DNA of 64,000 bases, taken from NCBI GenBank assembly GCA_022486815.1, contig JAKVJW010000008.1, forward strand, positions 1-64,000. The letters are read 5' to 3'. The position numbers were made by a program, and so were the translations under genes. Numbering within the stretch: position 1 is the stretch's first letter; each line of letters opens with the position of its first letter. The notes beneath the pieces were generated by a model. It did not search any database, had not been told where the DNA came from, and saw nothing but the letters and a program-made list of their open reading frames with translations. This DNA is from Prevotella sp. Its GTDB lineage: Bacteria > Bacteroidota > Bacteroidia > Bacteroidales > Bacteroidaceae. This document shows, piece after piece, positions 8,756 to 18,370 of the stretch.

Positions 8756-10744
8756 TTATGATTCTGGCGACTCTGCATCCTCTCTCTTCACTTCTCTTTG
8801 GATGCGACTCACTGCACCAGTCTTGACTATCAATGGGACTTTCTCTATCAATATATTACTTGTATCAAGACCAAAGGCAGCCGGTATACTTTGCTTCAAA
8901 TTAGACAGGAAAGTATAGGTTCCCATTACCAGTCTCTTCGACATTGACATCGAACTGATGGAAGTATATATCCGCTTGATAACAACAAACACAAAGTTTC
9001 CCGGAACACCATCTTTCTTCAAAGACGGATAGCAACTGGACAAATTGAACTCATGATTGGCTACCAAGTCTTCTATGATCTGCCTGAAATATTGGTTAAC
9101 GTATGGCTGAACACGGAAACCCAGTTTAAGATTAACCCGGAAAAGTGTATCCGGTATCAATGGAGTAAAAGAGTATTCCAATGTAGACGGCTCATCCTCA
9201 TAGGATACATGTAACAACCAGTAATGATCTGCCCTGACCGGATGCTTATTGATAATAGAATACATAATCTTCTGTTCGACCTCTGTATCCTTGCTCAACT
9301 TGCTTAAATACACCACATTCGTTGCAAATTTCGGTATCGAATTATCTGACTTGATATCTGAAAGCACCTGGAAATATTTTCGAATATCCAATGACTTTAC
9401 CTGACTGTTCCGAATGCGAGAAGCATTATACCATACATACATGATAAAGGAAATGATACCGGCTAAAGTGATTGTAACCCATCCTCCATGAATGAATTTG
9501 AACAAATTGGCTATAAGGAAAACGGACTCCATGCATACAAAAAAAGTAATAACCGGAAACACGATCCATTTGCTTATTCCACGTTGAAGCATATATTCAC
9601 GAAGAAGAAGCGTTGTCATCAACATGGTAATCGTAATAGCCAGTCCGTAAGCAGCTTCCATACGAGAAGAACTTCCGAAAAAGATAACCACTAAAGATAC
9701 ACATATCCAAAGTGAGATATTCACAATTGGAATATACAACTGTCCTTTGATCTCTGTAGGATACTTAATTTTCTGACGCGGCCAGAAAGACAGGTTCATT
9801 GCTTCACTGAAGATGGTAAATGATCCGCTGATCAAAGCCTGACTGGCAATAATGGCAGCAACAGTAGCCATAAAAATGCCAAAAAACAACATACCGTGGG
9901 GCATAATCGCATAGAAAGGATTTACATCAGGTGAAAGACTGCCTCTATGAGCAATAATCCATGCTCCCTGTCCCAGATAACTGAGAAGCAACATAGCTTT
10001 AACAAAAATCCAACTGACACGGATATTATTTACTCCACAGTGCCCCAGATCAGAATATAGAGCCTCAGCTCCAGTAGTACAAAGAAATACAGCACCTAAT
10101 ATCAAGAACCATTCTGGACTATGAAGAAGTAAACGAATAGCAAAATAAGGATTAAAAGCGTAAAGTATGCGTACATAGTCGCCGATATGCGTTAGCCCCA
10201 AAATACCAATCATGGAAAACCATATAAGCATTAAAGGTCCGAATAAACGACCAATCTTCTCTGTACCAAACTGCTGGATAAAGAATAAGACAGAAATGAT
10301 ACAAAGACAAATAGGAATAACAGGTGTTGAAGGCGCATAACTCCTTAACCCTTCTATGGCTGACATAACCGTAATGGATGGAGTAATGACACCATCAGCT
10401 ATCAATGTACTTGCCCCAATAATTGCTATCAGATAAAGCCCCTTCTTACGATGCTTCCGAATCAAGGCATACAATGCGAGTATTCCACCCTCTCCATTGT
10501 TATCAGCCTGTAAAGCTAAAATAACATATTTGACAGTCGTCTGAAGAGTCAGTGTCCAGATAATACAGGAAACAGCTCCGATAATATAATTAGGATCGAT
10601 CACTCGGGCTGCTCCCACAATGGCTCTCATCACATAGAGAGGAGAAGTACCGATGTCTCCATAGACAATACCTAAAGTAACAACAAGCCCTAAGAGACTA
10701 AGCCGATGACGAGTGTCATGACTCAGATTACCTTGAAATGCCAT
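8756..10744 (-). CDS. kup: KUP-type potassium uptake transporter
   Basis: This inner-membrane K+ importer of the KUP/HAK/KT family is thought to work as a K+/H+ symporter. The N-terminus shows the family signature YGDIGTSPLYV, followed by about 12 hydrophobic spans (for example LLSYLGQGAWII, YGLAITITMLMTTLLL). A soluble C-terminal domain of about 200 residues follows. The length of 662 residues is typical. A TAATTTTG -7 box at 10773-10780 lies 28 bp upstream of ATG 10744. It is a single gene, convergent with the upstream hypothetical gene. No K+- or c-di-AMP-type leader is visible, since the leader would be too short. Confidence 0.95.
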   Translation of the reverse strand: MAFQGNLSHDTRHRLSLLGLVVTLGIVYGDIGTSPLYVMRAIVGAARVIDPNYIIGAVSCIIWTLTLQTTVKYVILALQADNNGEGGILALYALIRKHRKKGLYLIAIIGASTLIADGVITPSITVMSAIEGLRSYAPSTPVIPICLCIISVLFFIQQFGTEKIGRLFGPLMLIWFSMIGILGLTHIGDYVRILYAFNPYFAIRLLLHSPEWFLILGAVFLCTTGAEALYSDLGHCGVNNIRVSWIFVKAMLLLSYLGQGAWIIAHRGSLSPDVNPFYAIMPHGMLFFGIFMATVAAIIASQALISGSFTIFSEAMNLSFWPRQKIKYPTEIKGQLYIPIVNISLWICVSLVVIFFGSSSRMEAAYGLAITITMLMTTLLLREYMLQRGISKWIVFPVITFFVCMESVFLIANLFKFIHGGWVTITLAGIISFIMYVWYNASRIRNSQVKSLDIRKYFQVLSDIKSDNSIPKFATNVVYLSKLSKDTEVEQKIMYSIINKHPVRADHYWLLHVSYEDEPSTLEYSFTPLIPDTLFRVNLKLGFRVQPYVNQYFRQIIEDLVANHEFNLSSCYPSLKKDGVPGNFVFVVIKRIYTSISSMSMSKRLVMGTYTFLSNLKQSIPAAFGLDTSNILIEKVPLIVKTGAVSRIQREVKREDAESPES

Positions 10745-10975
10745 AACTAATACACTTTTTATTTAACGAGTGCAAAATTAACATTTTTCTATGTCACCAT
10801 ATTATTTATATAGATATTTCTATATTTGTAAAAGCTATTTAACCCTAATGCATATATTTTAACAAAATGAACTTTAGAATTCCATCCCTTTAATCCACAG
10901 AATAACTAATTATGAAGAAATAATTCAGCAATATCAGACATATAAAATATCCTGTCTTCAAGACTTCTGAAGAGA

Positions 10976-12238
10976 TCAGCCTGTAAACTGATTCACCAAC
11001 AGCCAGATATTCAAAGCTGTTACAATTATGGCTATGAAATAAAGAAAAATCGTATTCCATAATCGATTGGCATACTTCCCCATTACTTTTTTGGACGACG
11101 TCAACCTCACTTGAAGGAAGACCGTAAAAGGAAGTTGGATACTCAGCACCATTTGAGAATAAATCAGTCCCTGAAAAGGATTACCAATAAAGAAAATCAA
11201 TAACAAAGCTATACCTAAAGAAACAACGATTCCCACTATAGAATGCATATCGTGTGCATTATAGGATTCTCCGAACAGACCGGAAAAAATACTCCCCGCT
11301 GCCATTCCACTGGTAATCGTACTTGAAATACCAGCTAAAAGCAAAGCAATGGCAAAGATATTGGTAGCATTACTACCCAGAAGGGGCTGAAGCATCATCT
11401 GAGCCTGAGAAAGTTCCTCCACATGCTGACCATGTTCATAAAAAGTTGAAGCTGCCAGAATGATCATAGCGGAATTAATAGCCCAGCCTACCAACATAGA
11501 AAAAAGAGTATCAAAAAATTCATATTTGAGCATATGCTGAATCCGGTCATCTCCTTTGAGATTAATTTCCCTACTTTGTATGATTTCGGAATGCAGGAAA
11601 AGATTATGGGGCATTACAACCGCACCAAGTACACTCATGATAATAAGCAATGAGCCATGAGGTACAGAAGGCACAAATGTACCAGAGAGTGTAGCTCCCC
11701 AGTCAATATGTACCAGAAACAGCTCATAGATAAAAGATAATCCGATCAACGAAACAAAGCCGATAACAGCCCGTTCTATCTTCTTATAAGAATTAGTAAA
11801 GATCATGACCAGTACAGCAGCAGTAACCAAGATAGCACCTGCCGGAATACTAATTCCCAAAAGCATCTGCAGAGCAATAGCTCCACCCAGAATTTCGGCA
11901 AGAGAAGTAGAAATACTTGCCAGAACCGCACTGATGACGATAGGACGCCCCAACCATCTCGGAGTGTATTTTACGGCTGCCTCACTCAGGCATAATCCCG
12001 TCACTATACCCAGATGTGCCACATTATGTTGCAATACGATCAACATAATAGTTGACAACGTGACCACCCAAAGCAAAACATACCCATATTCCGAACCGGC
12101 CGCCAGGTTACTTGCCCAGTTGCCCGGATCTATAAAACCAACTGTAACCAAGAGCCCGGGACCTATATATTTAAATATATCCAGTCCACCTAAGACATGC
12201 GGATGTTTTTTGTTTTTAAGTTCCTTTATGATATTCAT
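10976..12238 (-). CDS. mntH: Nramp family divalent metal transporter (Mn2+/Fe2+)
   Basis: This is a proton-coupled importer of divalent metals in the inner membrane. The two metal-binding motifs are intact: DPGN in TM1 (residues about 37-40, FIDPGNWASN) and MPHN in TM6 (residues about 209-212, VVMPHNLFLHS). Eleven hydrophobic segments are visible. The frame opens at a TTG at 12274, but a TTTG-N20-TAAATTTG promoter at 12244-12275 covers that stretch, so ATG 12238 (MNIIKELKNKK) is used, giving 420 residues. The promoter's -7 box ends only 5 nt before the ATG, so the mRNA may lack a leader. Mn2+ preference is inferred from the motifs. Confidence 0.92.
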   Translation of the reverse strand: MNIIKELKNKKHPHVLGGLDIFKYIGPGLLVTVGFIDPGNWASNLAAGSEYGYVLLWVVTLSTIMLIVLQHNVAHLGIVTGLCLSEAAVKYTPRWLGRPIVISAVLASISTSLAEILGGAIALQMLLGISIPAGAILVTAAVLVMIFTNSYKKIERAVIGFVSLIGLSFIYELFLVHIDWGATLSGTFVPSVPHGSLLIIMSVLGAVVMPHNLFLHSEIIQSREINLKGDDRIQHMLKYEFFDTLFSMLVGWAINSAMIILAASTFYEHGQHVEELSQAQMMLQPLLGSNATNIFAIALLLAGISSTITSGMAAGSIFSGLFGESYNAHDMHSIVGIVVSLGIALLLIFFIGNPFQGLIYSQMVLSIQLPFTVFLQVRLTSSKKVMGKYANRLWNTIFLYFIAIIVTALNIWLLVNQFTG

Positions 12239-12243
12239 AAAGA

Positions 12244-12275
12244 CAAATTTACATATTCTTCGAAGACAATACAAA
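12244..12275 (-). promoter_or_regulatory. Promoter of mntH, possibly giving a leaderless mRNA
   Basis: On the minus strand TTTG (12272-12275), 20 bp, TAAATTTG (12244-12251), then TCTTT and the ATG. With transcription normally starting a few bases after the -7 box, the first transcribed base would fall at or next to the start codon. Confidence 0.6.
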
Positions 12276-12416
12276 TAAATCTTCTAAGTTTTTTGCCAAT
12301 CAAAGAAATCTGGCATATTTCTTATCTGTCGAATCAAATCAACAGACATCAAGAATCACCTTTGTCAGCAACTTTTCTCCCACTGACAAACCGTTATTTA
12401 TTAAATCCTCATAATT

Positions 12417-13835
12417 CTATTTTACAGAATCAGCCGCCTTTGTTTTTTCCTTTGTTTCTTTCTTCTTTTTATTTCCAGAAATTTCAGTAACCCTTTCTGC
12501 TTCTTTTTCATACTTCTCCCTCATCTTATCCAAAGCCGTCTGAATTTTTTCTATTTGAGCATGAAGACGCGTAATCTCCGCATTTTTTGCTTCAATCTCA
12601 TCTCCTTGATTCTTGATAGTAGTCAACATTCCCTCCAATTGTTCATTATCGATTTCTTCAGGATAAAGATTATCTACCCGATTAATGAAATCTCCCAGAA
12701 TATTCATATAATTAGTAAACGCATCAAAAGGACTACTATAGATACCCCTGTCAAGTCCGACATTACTCGGTTTGGTCGTCATGAAACGGAAATTATTAGT
12801 GGCCTGCAAGTAATCCCAGTCTTGATTGATTTTCGGATCATTGGCGATACGGACACGATCAGCCACACTATAGAGTTTGTTGAAAGCCTCACGCTGCATC
12901 GGATTACCTAGCCAGGGACTGACATCCCGCTCTTCATCTATCCAACTTAATGTGTCCGGAACATTCAAGAAATCTACACTCTTTTCTTTCGTAAAGATCT
13001 CGGAAGGAGTTGAAAAATTAATATTCTGTTTCCTGGCAAACTCTGGCAGGGCCCTGAAGAAGTCAAGTATATGACTGGAGAGTGGCTGGGAAACGCCCAA
13101 AGCAGAAAGTTCCATAAAGATATTAATGATGTTATCTTTCTCTGGTAAAGCAGCTATTTTGTTGATATATTGATCCGCAAATAAAGGATAGCCACTCCAT
13201 GTCGAATCATTAAAACGCAATGATATATCATCACTCAGATTGATATCACGAAGCAATAATTTCAACTCAGGAGCCAAAGCACAACAATAGACATAATGCG
13301 GACTCTTCCAACCTAACACATGTCGTGCCCCTTCCGTAAGCATTCCCTTAAATCCCATCTGGGCTGCCAATCCACCAATATCATCACTGTAGATAAGGGA
13401 TGAGTTGCGGAGCACCTCAGGTGTCTGTCCAAAATATTCTTTGATAATTGCCACCTGTTTCTTAACATCAGCTTTGAAACTTTCTTCATTGGCCAATGAA
13501 GAAAGGCCATGCGAATAGGGCTCAGCAAGAAATTCCACACAACCGGTATTATTCAATTCCTGGAGTTTTTCCAGAACTTGTGGTGCATGTACTTCTAACT
13601 GTTCAATACCTACACCGCTTAAAGAGAAAGCCACCTTGAAATAACCATGATTCTCCTTAATCATCTTCAAAAGTGTTTCCAGAGCAGGCATATAACTATT
13701 GACCGCGATACTGGCTATCGACTGTTCATTGGCAAAATCATTATAATAGTAATGATCGGTGCCAATATCGAAAAAGCGATACCTTTTCAGATGAATGATC
13801 TGATGTATCTCGAAGTATAAACAAATCGTTTTCAT
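12417..13835 (-). CDS. GH57 family glycoside hydrolase (alpha-amylase-like)
   Basis: This cytoplasmic alpha-glucan-acting enzyme of family GH57 has 472 residues and no signal peptide. It begins MKTICLYFEIHQIIHLKRY, the GH57 opening strand with its conserved HQ. The following segments DHYYYNDFANEQSI, FKVAFSLSGVGIEQL and CVEFLAEPYSHGLSSLA (likely carrying the catalytic Glu) and SSLIYSDDIGGLAAQMGF fit the (beta/alpha)7 barrel. The C-terminus is a charged coiled coil and Lys/Glu tail (residues about 400-472). It is the third gene of an operon with a debranching enzyme and a glycosyltransferase, 39 bp after the latter. Role in glycogen turnover or branching is inferred from the operon. Confidence 0.85.
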   Translation of the reverse strand: MKTICLYFEIHQIIHLKRYRFFDIGTDHYYYNDFANEQSIASIAVNSYMPALETLLKMIKENHGYFKVAFSLSGVGIEQLEVHAPQVLEKLQELNNTGCVEFLAEPYSHGLSSLANEESFKADVKKQVAIIKEYFGQTPEVLRNSSLIYSDDIGGLAAQMGFKGMLTEGARHVLGWKSPHYVYCCALAPELKLLLRDINLSDDISLRFNDSTWSGYPLFADQYINKIAALPEKDNIINIFMELSALGVSQPLSSHILDFFRALPEFARKQNINFSTPSEIFTKEKSVDFLNVPDTLSWIDEERDVSPWLGNPMQREAFNKLYSVADRVRIANDPKINQDWDYLQATNNFRFMTTKPSNVGLDRGIYSSPFDAFTNYMNILGDFINRVDNLYPEEIDNEQLEGMLTTIKNQGDEIEAKNAEITRLHAQIEKIQTALDKMREKYEKEAERVTEISGNKKKKETKEKTKAADSVK

Positions 13836-13874
13836 TTCTTTGAAATTTTTGATTGATATAGATAAATTAATGGT

Positions 13875-15143
13875 CTATTTCCAACCCAGTGTCCTAAGAT
13901 AGAGCTCACGGATCCACGCACCCACTTTTTCCCAGGTTATGCCTGCTACTTCTCTTTTTCCCTCCTCTGAAAGATATCCAAAGAGACTTTCATTATGACA
14001 AATAGAATAAATGGCATCCGCCAGAGCGTGGATATCCCAGTAATCAACTTTAATACAATTATGGAGAATTTCTGCACATCCACTCTGTTTTGATATAATC
14101 GTAGGCGTTCCACATTCCATGGCTTCCAGTGGCGATATGCCAAAAGGTTCACTCACGGAAGGCATCACATAGACATCTGAATCTTTCAAACACTTATATA
14201 CATCATTGCCATGCATAAATCCAGGAAAATGAAAACGGTCGGCAATACCTCTCTCTGCTGCCAGAAAAATCATATCATCCATCATATCACCAGAACCTGC
14301 CATACAGAAACGAATATTACGTGTACGGTGCAATACTATATTCGCAGCTTCCACAAAATATTCCGGCCCTTTCTGCATCGTAATCCTTCCGAGGAAAGTA
14401 ACTATTTTTTCTTTATTCAAATGATTTGGGCGAGGAAGGACGGCTGCCTGAGGATTCAAAGGATAAACTGCATTATGGACCGTAAACACTTTATTAGGGT
14501 CCTGATGATACTCTTCGATCACGGTACGACGTGTCAAGTCTGACACGCACATGATACAGTCCGCATGATCCATCCCATCCTTTTCGATACCGTAAACCGT
14601 AGGGTTGACATGCCCGCGACTCCGGTCAAAGTCTGTAGCATGAACATGTATACATAATGGTTTTCCGGTCACCTGCTTTGCATGAATGCCAGCAGGATAG
14701 GTTAACCAGTCATGTGCATGGATAATATCAAAATCAAAAGTCCTGGCCACAACACCGGCAATAATGGAATAGTTGTTAATCTCATCATTCAGGTTTGCAG
14801 GATACCCTCCAGCAAAACCCACACAACCGAGATCGTCCACTTGCATATAGTTGAAGTCAGCATAAATATGATTACGAAACCTGAAATACAGATCAGGATC
14901 CATCAGATTACCGATACGTTCCTTTACCCGATTGTAATCGACATTGCGATATGCAATAGGGACACAATTCATTGCCACAATATGGGAAAAAGAATGATCC
15001 TCATCTCCAAAAGGTTTCGGCAAACAAAGAATCGTCTCTACATCTCCTTGGGCATGCAAACCTTCGCTGATACCGTAATTTGCTGTGGCCAGTCCGCCAA
15101 ACACATGAGGGGGATACTCCCATCCAAACATTAAAACTTTCAT
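13875..15143 (-). CDS. Glycosyltransferase, glycogen synthase-like (GT-B fold)
   Basis: The protein probably transfers glucose to an alpha-glucan. Its 422 residues start MKVLMFGWEYPPHVFGGLA, the usual opening loop of GT4/GT5 enzymes. IIHAHDWLTYPAGI lies in the N-terminal half, and the C-terminal nucleotide-sugar half has VTFLGRITMQKGPEYFVEA and VYVMPSVSEPFGISPLEAMECG with the E-x7-E type motif. The gene starts 15 bp after the debranching enzyme stop and precedes the GH57 gene, so it belongs to one operon. The family (GT4 or GT5) and donor (UDP- or ADP-glucose) cannot be fixed from sequence alone. Confidence 0.85.
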   Translation of the reverse strand: MKVLMFGWEYPPHVFGGLATANYGISEGLHAQGDVETILCLPKPFGDEDHSFSHIVAMNCVPIAYRNVDYNRVKERIGNLMDPDLYFRFRNHIYADFNYMQVDDLGCVGFAGGYPANLNDEINNYSIIAGVVARTFDFDIIHAHDWLTYPAGIHAKQVTGKPLCIHVHATDFDRSRGHVNPTVYGIEKDGMDHADCIMCVSDLTRRTVIEEYHQDPNKVFTVHNAVYPLNPQAAVLPRPNHLNKEKIVTFLGRITMQKGPEYFVEAANIVLHRTRNIRFCMAGSGDMMDDMIFLAAERGIADRFHFPGFMHGNDVYKCLKDSDVYVMPSVSEPFGISPLEAMECGTPTIISKQSGCAEILHNCIKVDYWDIHALADAIYSICHNESLFGYLSEEGKREVAGITWEKVGAWIRELYLRTLGWK

Positions 15144-15158
15144 ATTGATCCTCCCTCT

Positions 15159-17120
15159 TTACTCATTGTTGATAGATTGATTATTAGCCTGTTCCAGGAG
15201 TTCAAGAGCTCTCAGAATCTCGCCTACATTCATCGCAAAGGAAATAGCTCCTCGGCCAGAGAAAGGTGGATTACCATCAAAGAACTCACAGATCGTACCA
15301 AGGCAATGGGTGGACATCTCATCTTCATACCCCACCATCAAGCGTTCCAGAAAACTTAACCGGCTGCGCTTAAAAAGTTTGATACAGGCTTCTATATAAA
15401 ATCCTTCAAGCCAAGGCCAGGCTGTACCTTGATGATAAGCATAATCACGTTCATTTTGCGGGCCAACATAAATAGGATTATAACCGTCACTCCTTGGAGA
15501 AAGAGAGCGCAAGCCTTTAGGTGTAAGCAATTCCCGGGTACAGAAATCAAGTATATTCCTTTTTTGTTCCTTGGATAAAGGTGAATAATCAAAAGCAGCA
15601 GCAAACACCATATTCGGACGGACACTCCAGTTAGGTGCCTGATCATCCACGAAATCGAAGAGGTATCCCCATTTATTAACAAACGTCTTCAGAAAATTCG
15701 TCTTCGCTAGTTCAGATCGCTGCTTCAGATCTGTCGCAAAAGACTCATCCTTAACTAAGCCAGCCAATTCTGCACCGAAACAAAGAGCATTGTACCACAA
15801 CGCATTGAATTCAACGATATAACCGGTACGTGGGATTACAGGACGACCATTAGCCGTAGAATTCATCCACGTCATTGCTTCATCCTTACCATTCGTATAG
15901 AGAAGGCCATTATCACGAAGTTCAAGATTTGGATGTTTATTGTTGATCAAGAACTGAAGAATGTCTTTCAGCAGAACCCCATACATTTTTACGCACTTAT
16001 CCGATCCTACTTCATGGGCATACTGTTGGATTGCCCAGATACACCAAAGAGGAACATCTGGTTTATCAATCTCGTAGATCTTCTTGGTCAGCGGCTGATG
16101 CTTCATAAATTCTTCAAGTGCAGTACCCGCTGTTTTCATAATCAACTCAAAATAATCATACTCATCAATGGAAAGGGTCAATCCAGGAAGAGCGATAAAG
16201 GTGTCTCTGGCACGACATTTGAACCAAGGATAACCGGCAAGAATATATCGGTCACCATTACTCTCATGAATACGAAACTGATGAGCTGCATCTACCAGAC
16301 AATGAAAGAAATTATTACGAGGTACCCGTTTTTCTATCTCTTTCACACAAAGAGATTTCAAACCACTCGTTTCACTTTCCGTCGTGGATGCAGAGAACAC
16401 AATACTTTCGCCCTTTTTAATTCCCATCTCAAAATATCCAGGAACATACAGGTCCTCATCGGAAGCATAACCTCGTTCCTGCTCTTTCGGATACTCTATG
16501 CCACGATACCAGTCCGGTTGGAAATGGAACTTATTTTTCTTAGAAAACTGCATATACAAATCAGGATAGCCAGCATACATACATGTTTTAATTCCATTCT
16601 CAACTTCCGTATAATCTCGGTTGACTGCACCGTTTTCATGCGTAAATTGCCTCACACTGCGAAAAGCCAGGAAAGGACGGAATTGTAAGATCGTATCTGA
16701 ATGGGCATCCTCCAGAGTATAACGGATAAGGATACGATTTTCATAATGTTGAAAGACTGTTTCTTTCTTGAGAATCACCCCTCCGACACGATAGAAAGTA
16801 GCAGGCACCTTATCACAATTGTACTCACGTATATATTTATGTCCATTGGGACTGAAATGATTTCCCTGGTACTTATGTAAGCCCAGATTGAATCGTGCTC
16901 CATGCTGGATAACAGAAACATCAAGGGAACTTAGCAGTACATGATTTTCATCGTCCAAATCAGGAATAGGTATGACAAGAAGTCCGTGATATTTACGGGT
17001 ATTGCAATCCACTATTGTAGAACATGAGTATGCCCCTGAGCGGTTTGTCCCCAGGATCTCCTTGCGAAGAGACTCTTGAAGATTAGACATCAAAGCATGT
17101 TCAAATTTAAGATAACTCAT
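15159..17120 (-). CDS. Glycogen debranching enzyme (GDE, archaeal/bacterial GH133 type)
   Basis: This is the amylo-alpha-1,6-glucosidase part of glycogen debranching, here a stand-alone cytoplasmic protein of 653 residues. The N-terminal beta-sandwich has GTNRSGAYSCSTIVDCNTRKYHGLLV, cut here as the GAYS and NTRKYHGLL signature. The C-terminal (alpha/alpha)6 barrel includes ILAGYPWFKCRARDTFIALPG, DKPDVPLWCIWAIQQY and YHQGTAWPWLEGFY. It is the first gene of the glycogen operon, with a promoter at 17205-17236. A Crp/Fnr regulator is transcribed divergently. The product would release glucose from branch points. Confidence 0.93.
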   Translation of the reverse strand: MSYLKFEHALMSNLQESLRKEILGTNRSGAYSCSTIVDCNTRKYHGLLVIPIPDLDDENHVLLSSLDVSVIQHGARFNLGLHKYQGNHFSPNGHKYIREYNCDKVPATFYRVGGVILKKETVFQHYENRILIRYTLEDAHSDTILQFRPFLAFRSVRQFTHENGAVNRDYTEVENGIKTCMYAGYPDLYMQFSKKNKFHFQPDWYRGIEYPKEQERGYASDEDLYVPGYFEMGIKKGESIVFSASTTESETSGLKSLCVKEIEKRVPRNNFFHCLVDAAHQFRIHESNGDRYILAGYPWFKCRARDTFIALPGLTLSIDEYDYFELIMKTAGTALEEFMKHQPLTKKIYEIDKPDVPLWCIWAIQQYAHEVGSDKCVKMYGVLLKDILQFLINNKHPNLELRDNGLLYTNGKDEAMTWMNSTANGRPVIPRTGYIVEFNALWYNALCFGAELAGLVKDESFATDLKQRSELAKTNFLKTFVNKWGYLFDFVDDQAPNWSVRPNMVFAAAFDYSPLSKEQKRNILDFCTRELLTPKGLRSLSPRSDGYNPIYVGPQNERDYAYHQGTAWPWLEGFYIEACIKLFKRSRLSFLERLMVGYEDEMSTHCLGTICEFFDGNPPFSGRGAISFAMNVGEILRALELLEQANNQSINNE

Positions 17121-17204
17121 AGGTCTGAATTAAGGTTGATCATTAACATCCATTCAATAAGCGCGTTCAAAGAGAGTCTCTCTATGGGCTCACCTATTAC
17201 ACTT

Positions 17205-17236
17205 CAAAATTAGCAAAATAGATTGAATAGCCCAAA
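17205..17236 (-). promoter_or_regulatory. Promoter of the glycogen operon
   Basis: On the minus strand TTTG (17233-17236), 20 bp, TAATTTTG (17205-17212). The predicted leader of about 80 nt contains the small palindrome AGAGAGTCTCTCT (17171-17183). Confidence 0.6.
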
Positions 17237-17617
17237 TTATTATTATTTTTTTTATACAAAAAGGAGGAATAACTTATTTTATAATATAATTTTAGCCAAA
17301 AAGAATAGCCGATTCAACAATTTTATGTAACTTTGCAAGAAGTAACAGATAATAAGATTTGCCTTTGACGGCCAATAGACCTCAAGGGTTACAAAGTGGA
17401 TAATTGATTCTCACTTTTCAATTACTCTTTGCATCGGAAAGGAAGAACATCTGAATAATTAAATTTGCATGTAGCCCCTTTTTAATAAAACGATTTCTGT
17501 TTTTATCCATTTTTTACTTATCTGTTTTCTAATTTACAGCCTGCAATCAGCCGTACAAAAAGACTAACTTATCTAGCCTGAAAATCACCACGACTAATCC
17601 ATTTGAGGAAAGAGAAT
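17237..17617 (+). promoter_or_regulatory. Intergenic region upstream of the Crp/Fnr gene with two possible -7 boxes
   Basis: This AT-rich stretch of about 380 bp has no convincing gene. Plus-strand TAACTTTG (17328-17335) and TAAATTTG (17460-17467) fit the -7 box, but neither has a well-placed -33 TTTG. They would give leaders of about 275 or 145 nt for the regulator. AGGAAAGAGAA lies just before ATG 17618. Confidence 0.4.
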
Positions 17618-18322
17618 ATGGTATCCAAGATTCAAATTAGTAAAGAGAAGATCGCACAGAGCATTGGAGCTCTATGGAAGTCATTTACAGACAAGCAATA
17701 TCAAGTATTGCTCAAAAATCTTAGCGTACACCAATTTAAGAAAAGCGAAATCATTTATAAAGATTTTGAAAGTCCCATTTATACAATGTGCCTGATACAA
17801 GGCAAGGTCAAAATTTTCAAGGGGGGTACAAGTGGGAGAAATCAAATAGTAAGAGTTATCAAGCCCATCGAGTTTTTCAGTTACAGGGCCTATTTTGCTC
17901 ATGAAGACTATAAGACTTCAGCAATGTCCTTCGAAAATTGCACGGTTGCTTTCTTTCCTATCCAGATCCTCAAAGAATTCATGTCTGAGGATTTTGAGAT
18001 TTGCCGCTATTTCATCCAAAGGCTTGCAAGAGAACTTGGCATTGCTGATGATCGCACCGTAAATCTCACACAGAAACATATACGAGGCCGACTTGCCGAG
18101 GCTTTGCTTTTCCTAAAAGAAAGTTATGGTATTGAGGAAGATGGTTCCACTCTTAGCATCTATCTCAGTCGTGAGGATCTGGCTAATCTATCGAATATGA
18201 CGACCAGCAATGCAATACGCACCTTGTCTGCTTTCGCAAATGAAAAGATTATTGCTATTGACGGACGAAAAATAAAGATTATCAAGGAAAAATTATTAAG
18301 GAAGATTTCCAGAACAGAATAG
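17618..18322 (+). CDS. Crp/Fnr family transcriptional regulator
   Basis: The 234-residue protein has an N-terminal cyclic-nucleotide-binding-type beta-roll (residues about 20-140: KSEIIYKDFESPIYTMCLIQGKVKIFK) and a C-terminal winged helix (residues about 165-230: LSIYLSREDLANLSNMTTSNAIRTLSAF). No Fnr-type cysteine cluster is seen, so an Fe-S oxygen sensor is unlikely. The ligand is unknown. It is transcribed divergently from the glycogen operon, so local control of that operon is possible but unproven. The frame begins at a TTG (17603), but ATG 17618 after a purine-rich stretch is the better start. Confidence 0.88.
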   Translation: MVSKIQISKEKIAQSIGALWKSFTDKQYQVLLKNLSVHQFKKSEIIYKDFESPIYTMCLIQGKVKIFKGGTSGRNQIVRVIKPIEFFSYRAYFAHEDYKTSAMSFENCTVAFFPIQILKEFMSEDFEICRYFIQRLARELGIADDRTVNLTQKHIRGRLAEALLFLKESYGIEEDGSTLSIYLSREDLANLSNMTTSNAIRTLSAFANEKIIAIDGRKIKIIKEKLLRKISRTE

Positions 18323-18370
18323 GCTTTTCATCAGTTCTGCCCCAGATCATTACTATCAAGTCGAGAAGCA

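Noticed and set aside
10940..10975. Terminator after mntH
   Set aside because: Only a short 6-bp stem with no T run is visible on the minus strand, so it is not called.
12359..12394. Terminator after the GH57 gene
   Set aside because: TTTGTCAG/CTGACAAA forms an 8-bp stem with a 20-nt loop but no T run follows on the minus strand.
12239..12416. Metal-responsive riboswitch before mntH
   Set aside because: The predicted transcript starts beside the ATG, leaving no leader that could hold one.
15933..16688. 251-codon plus-strand frame opposite the debranching enzyme gene
   Set aside because: It is antisense to a well-supported gene and its translation has no recognisable motif.
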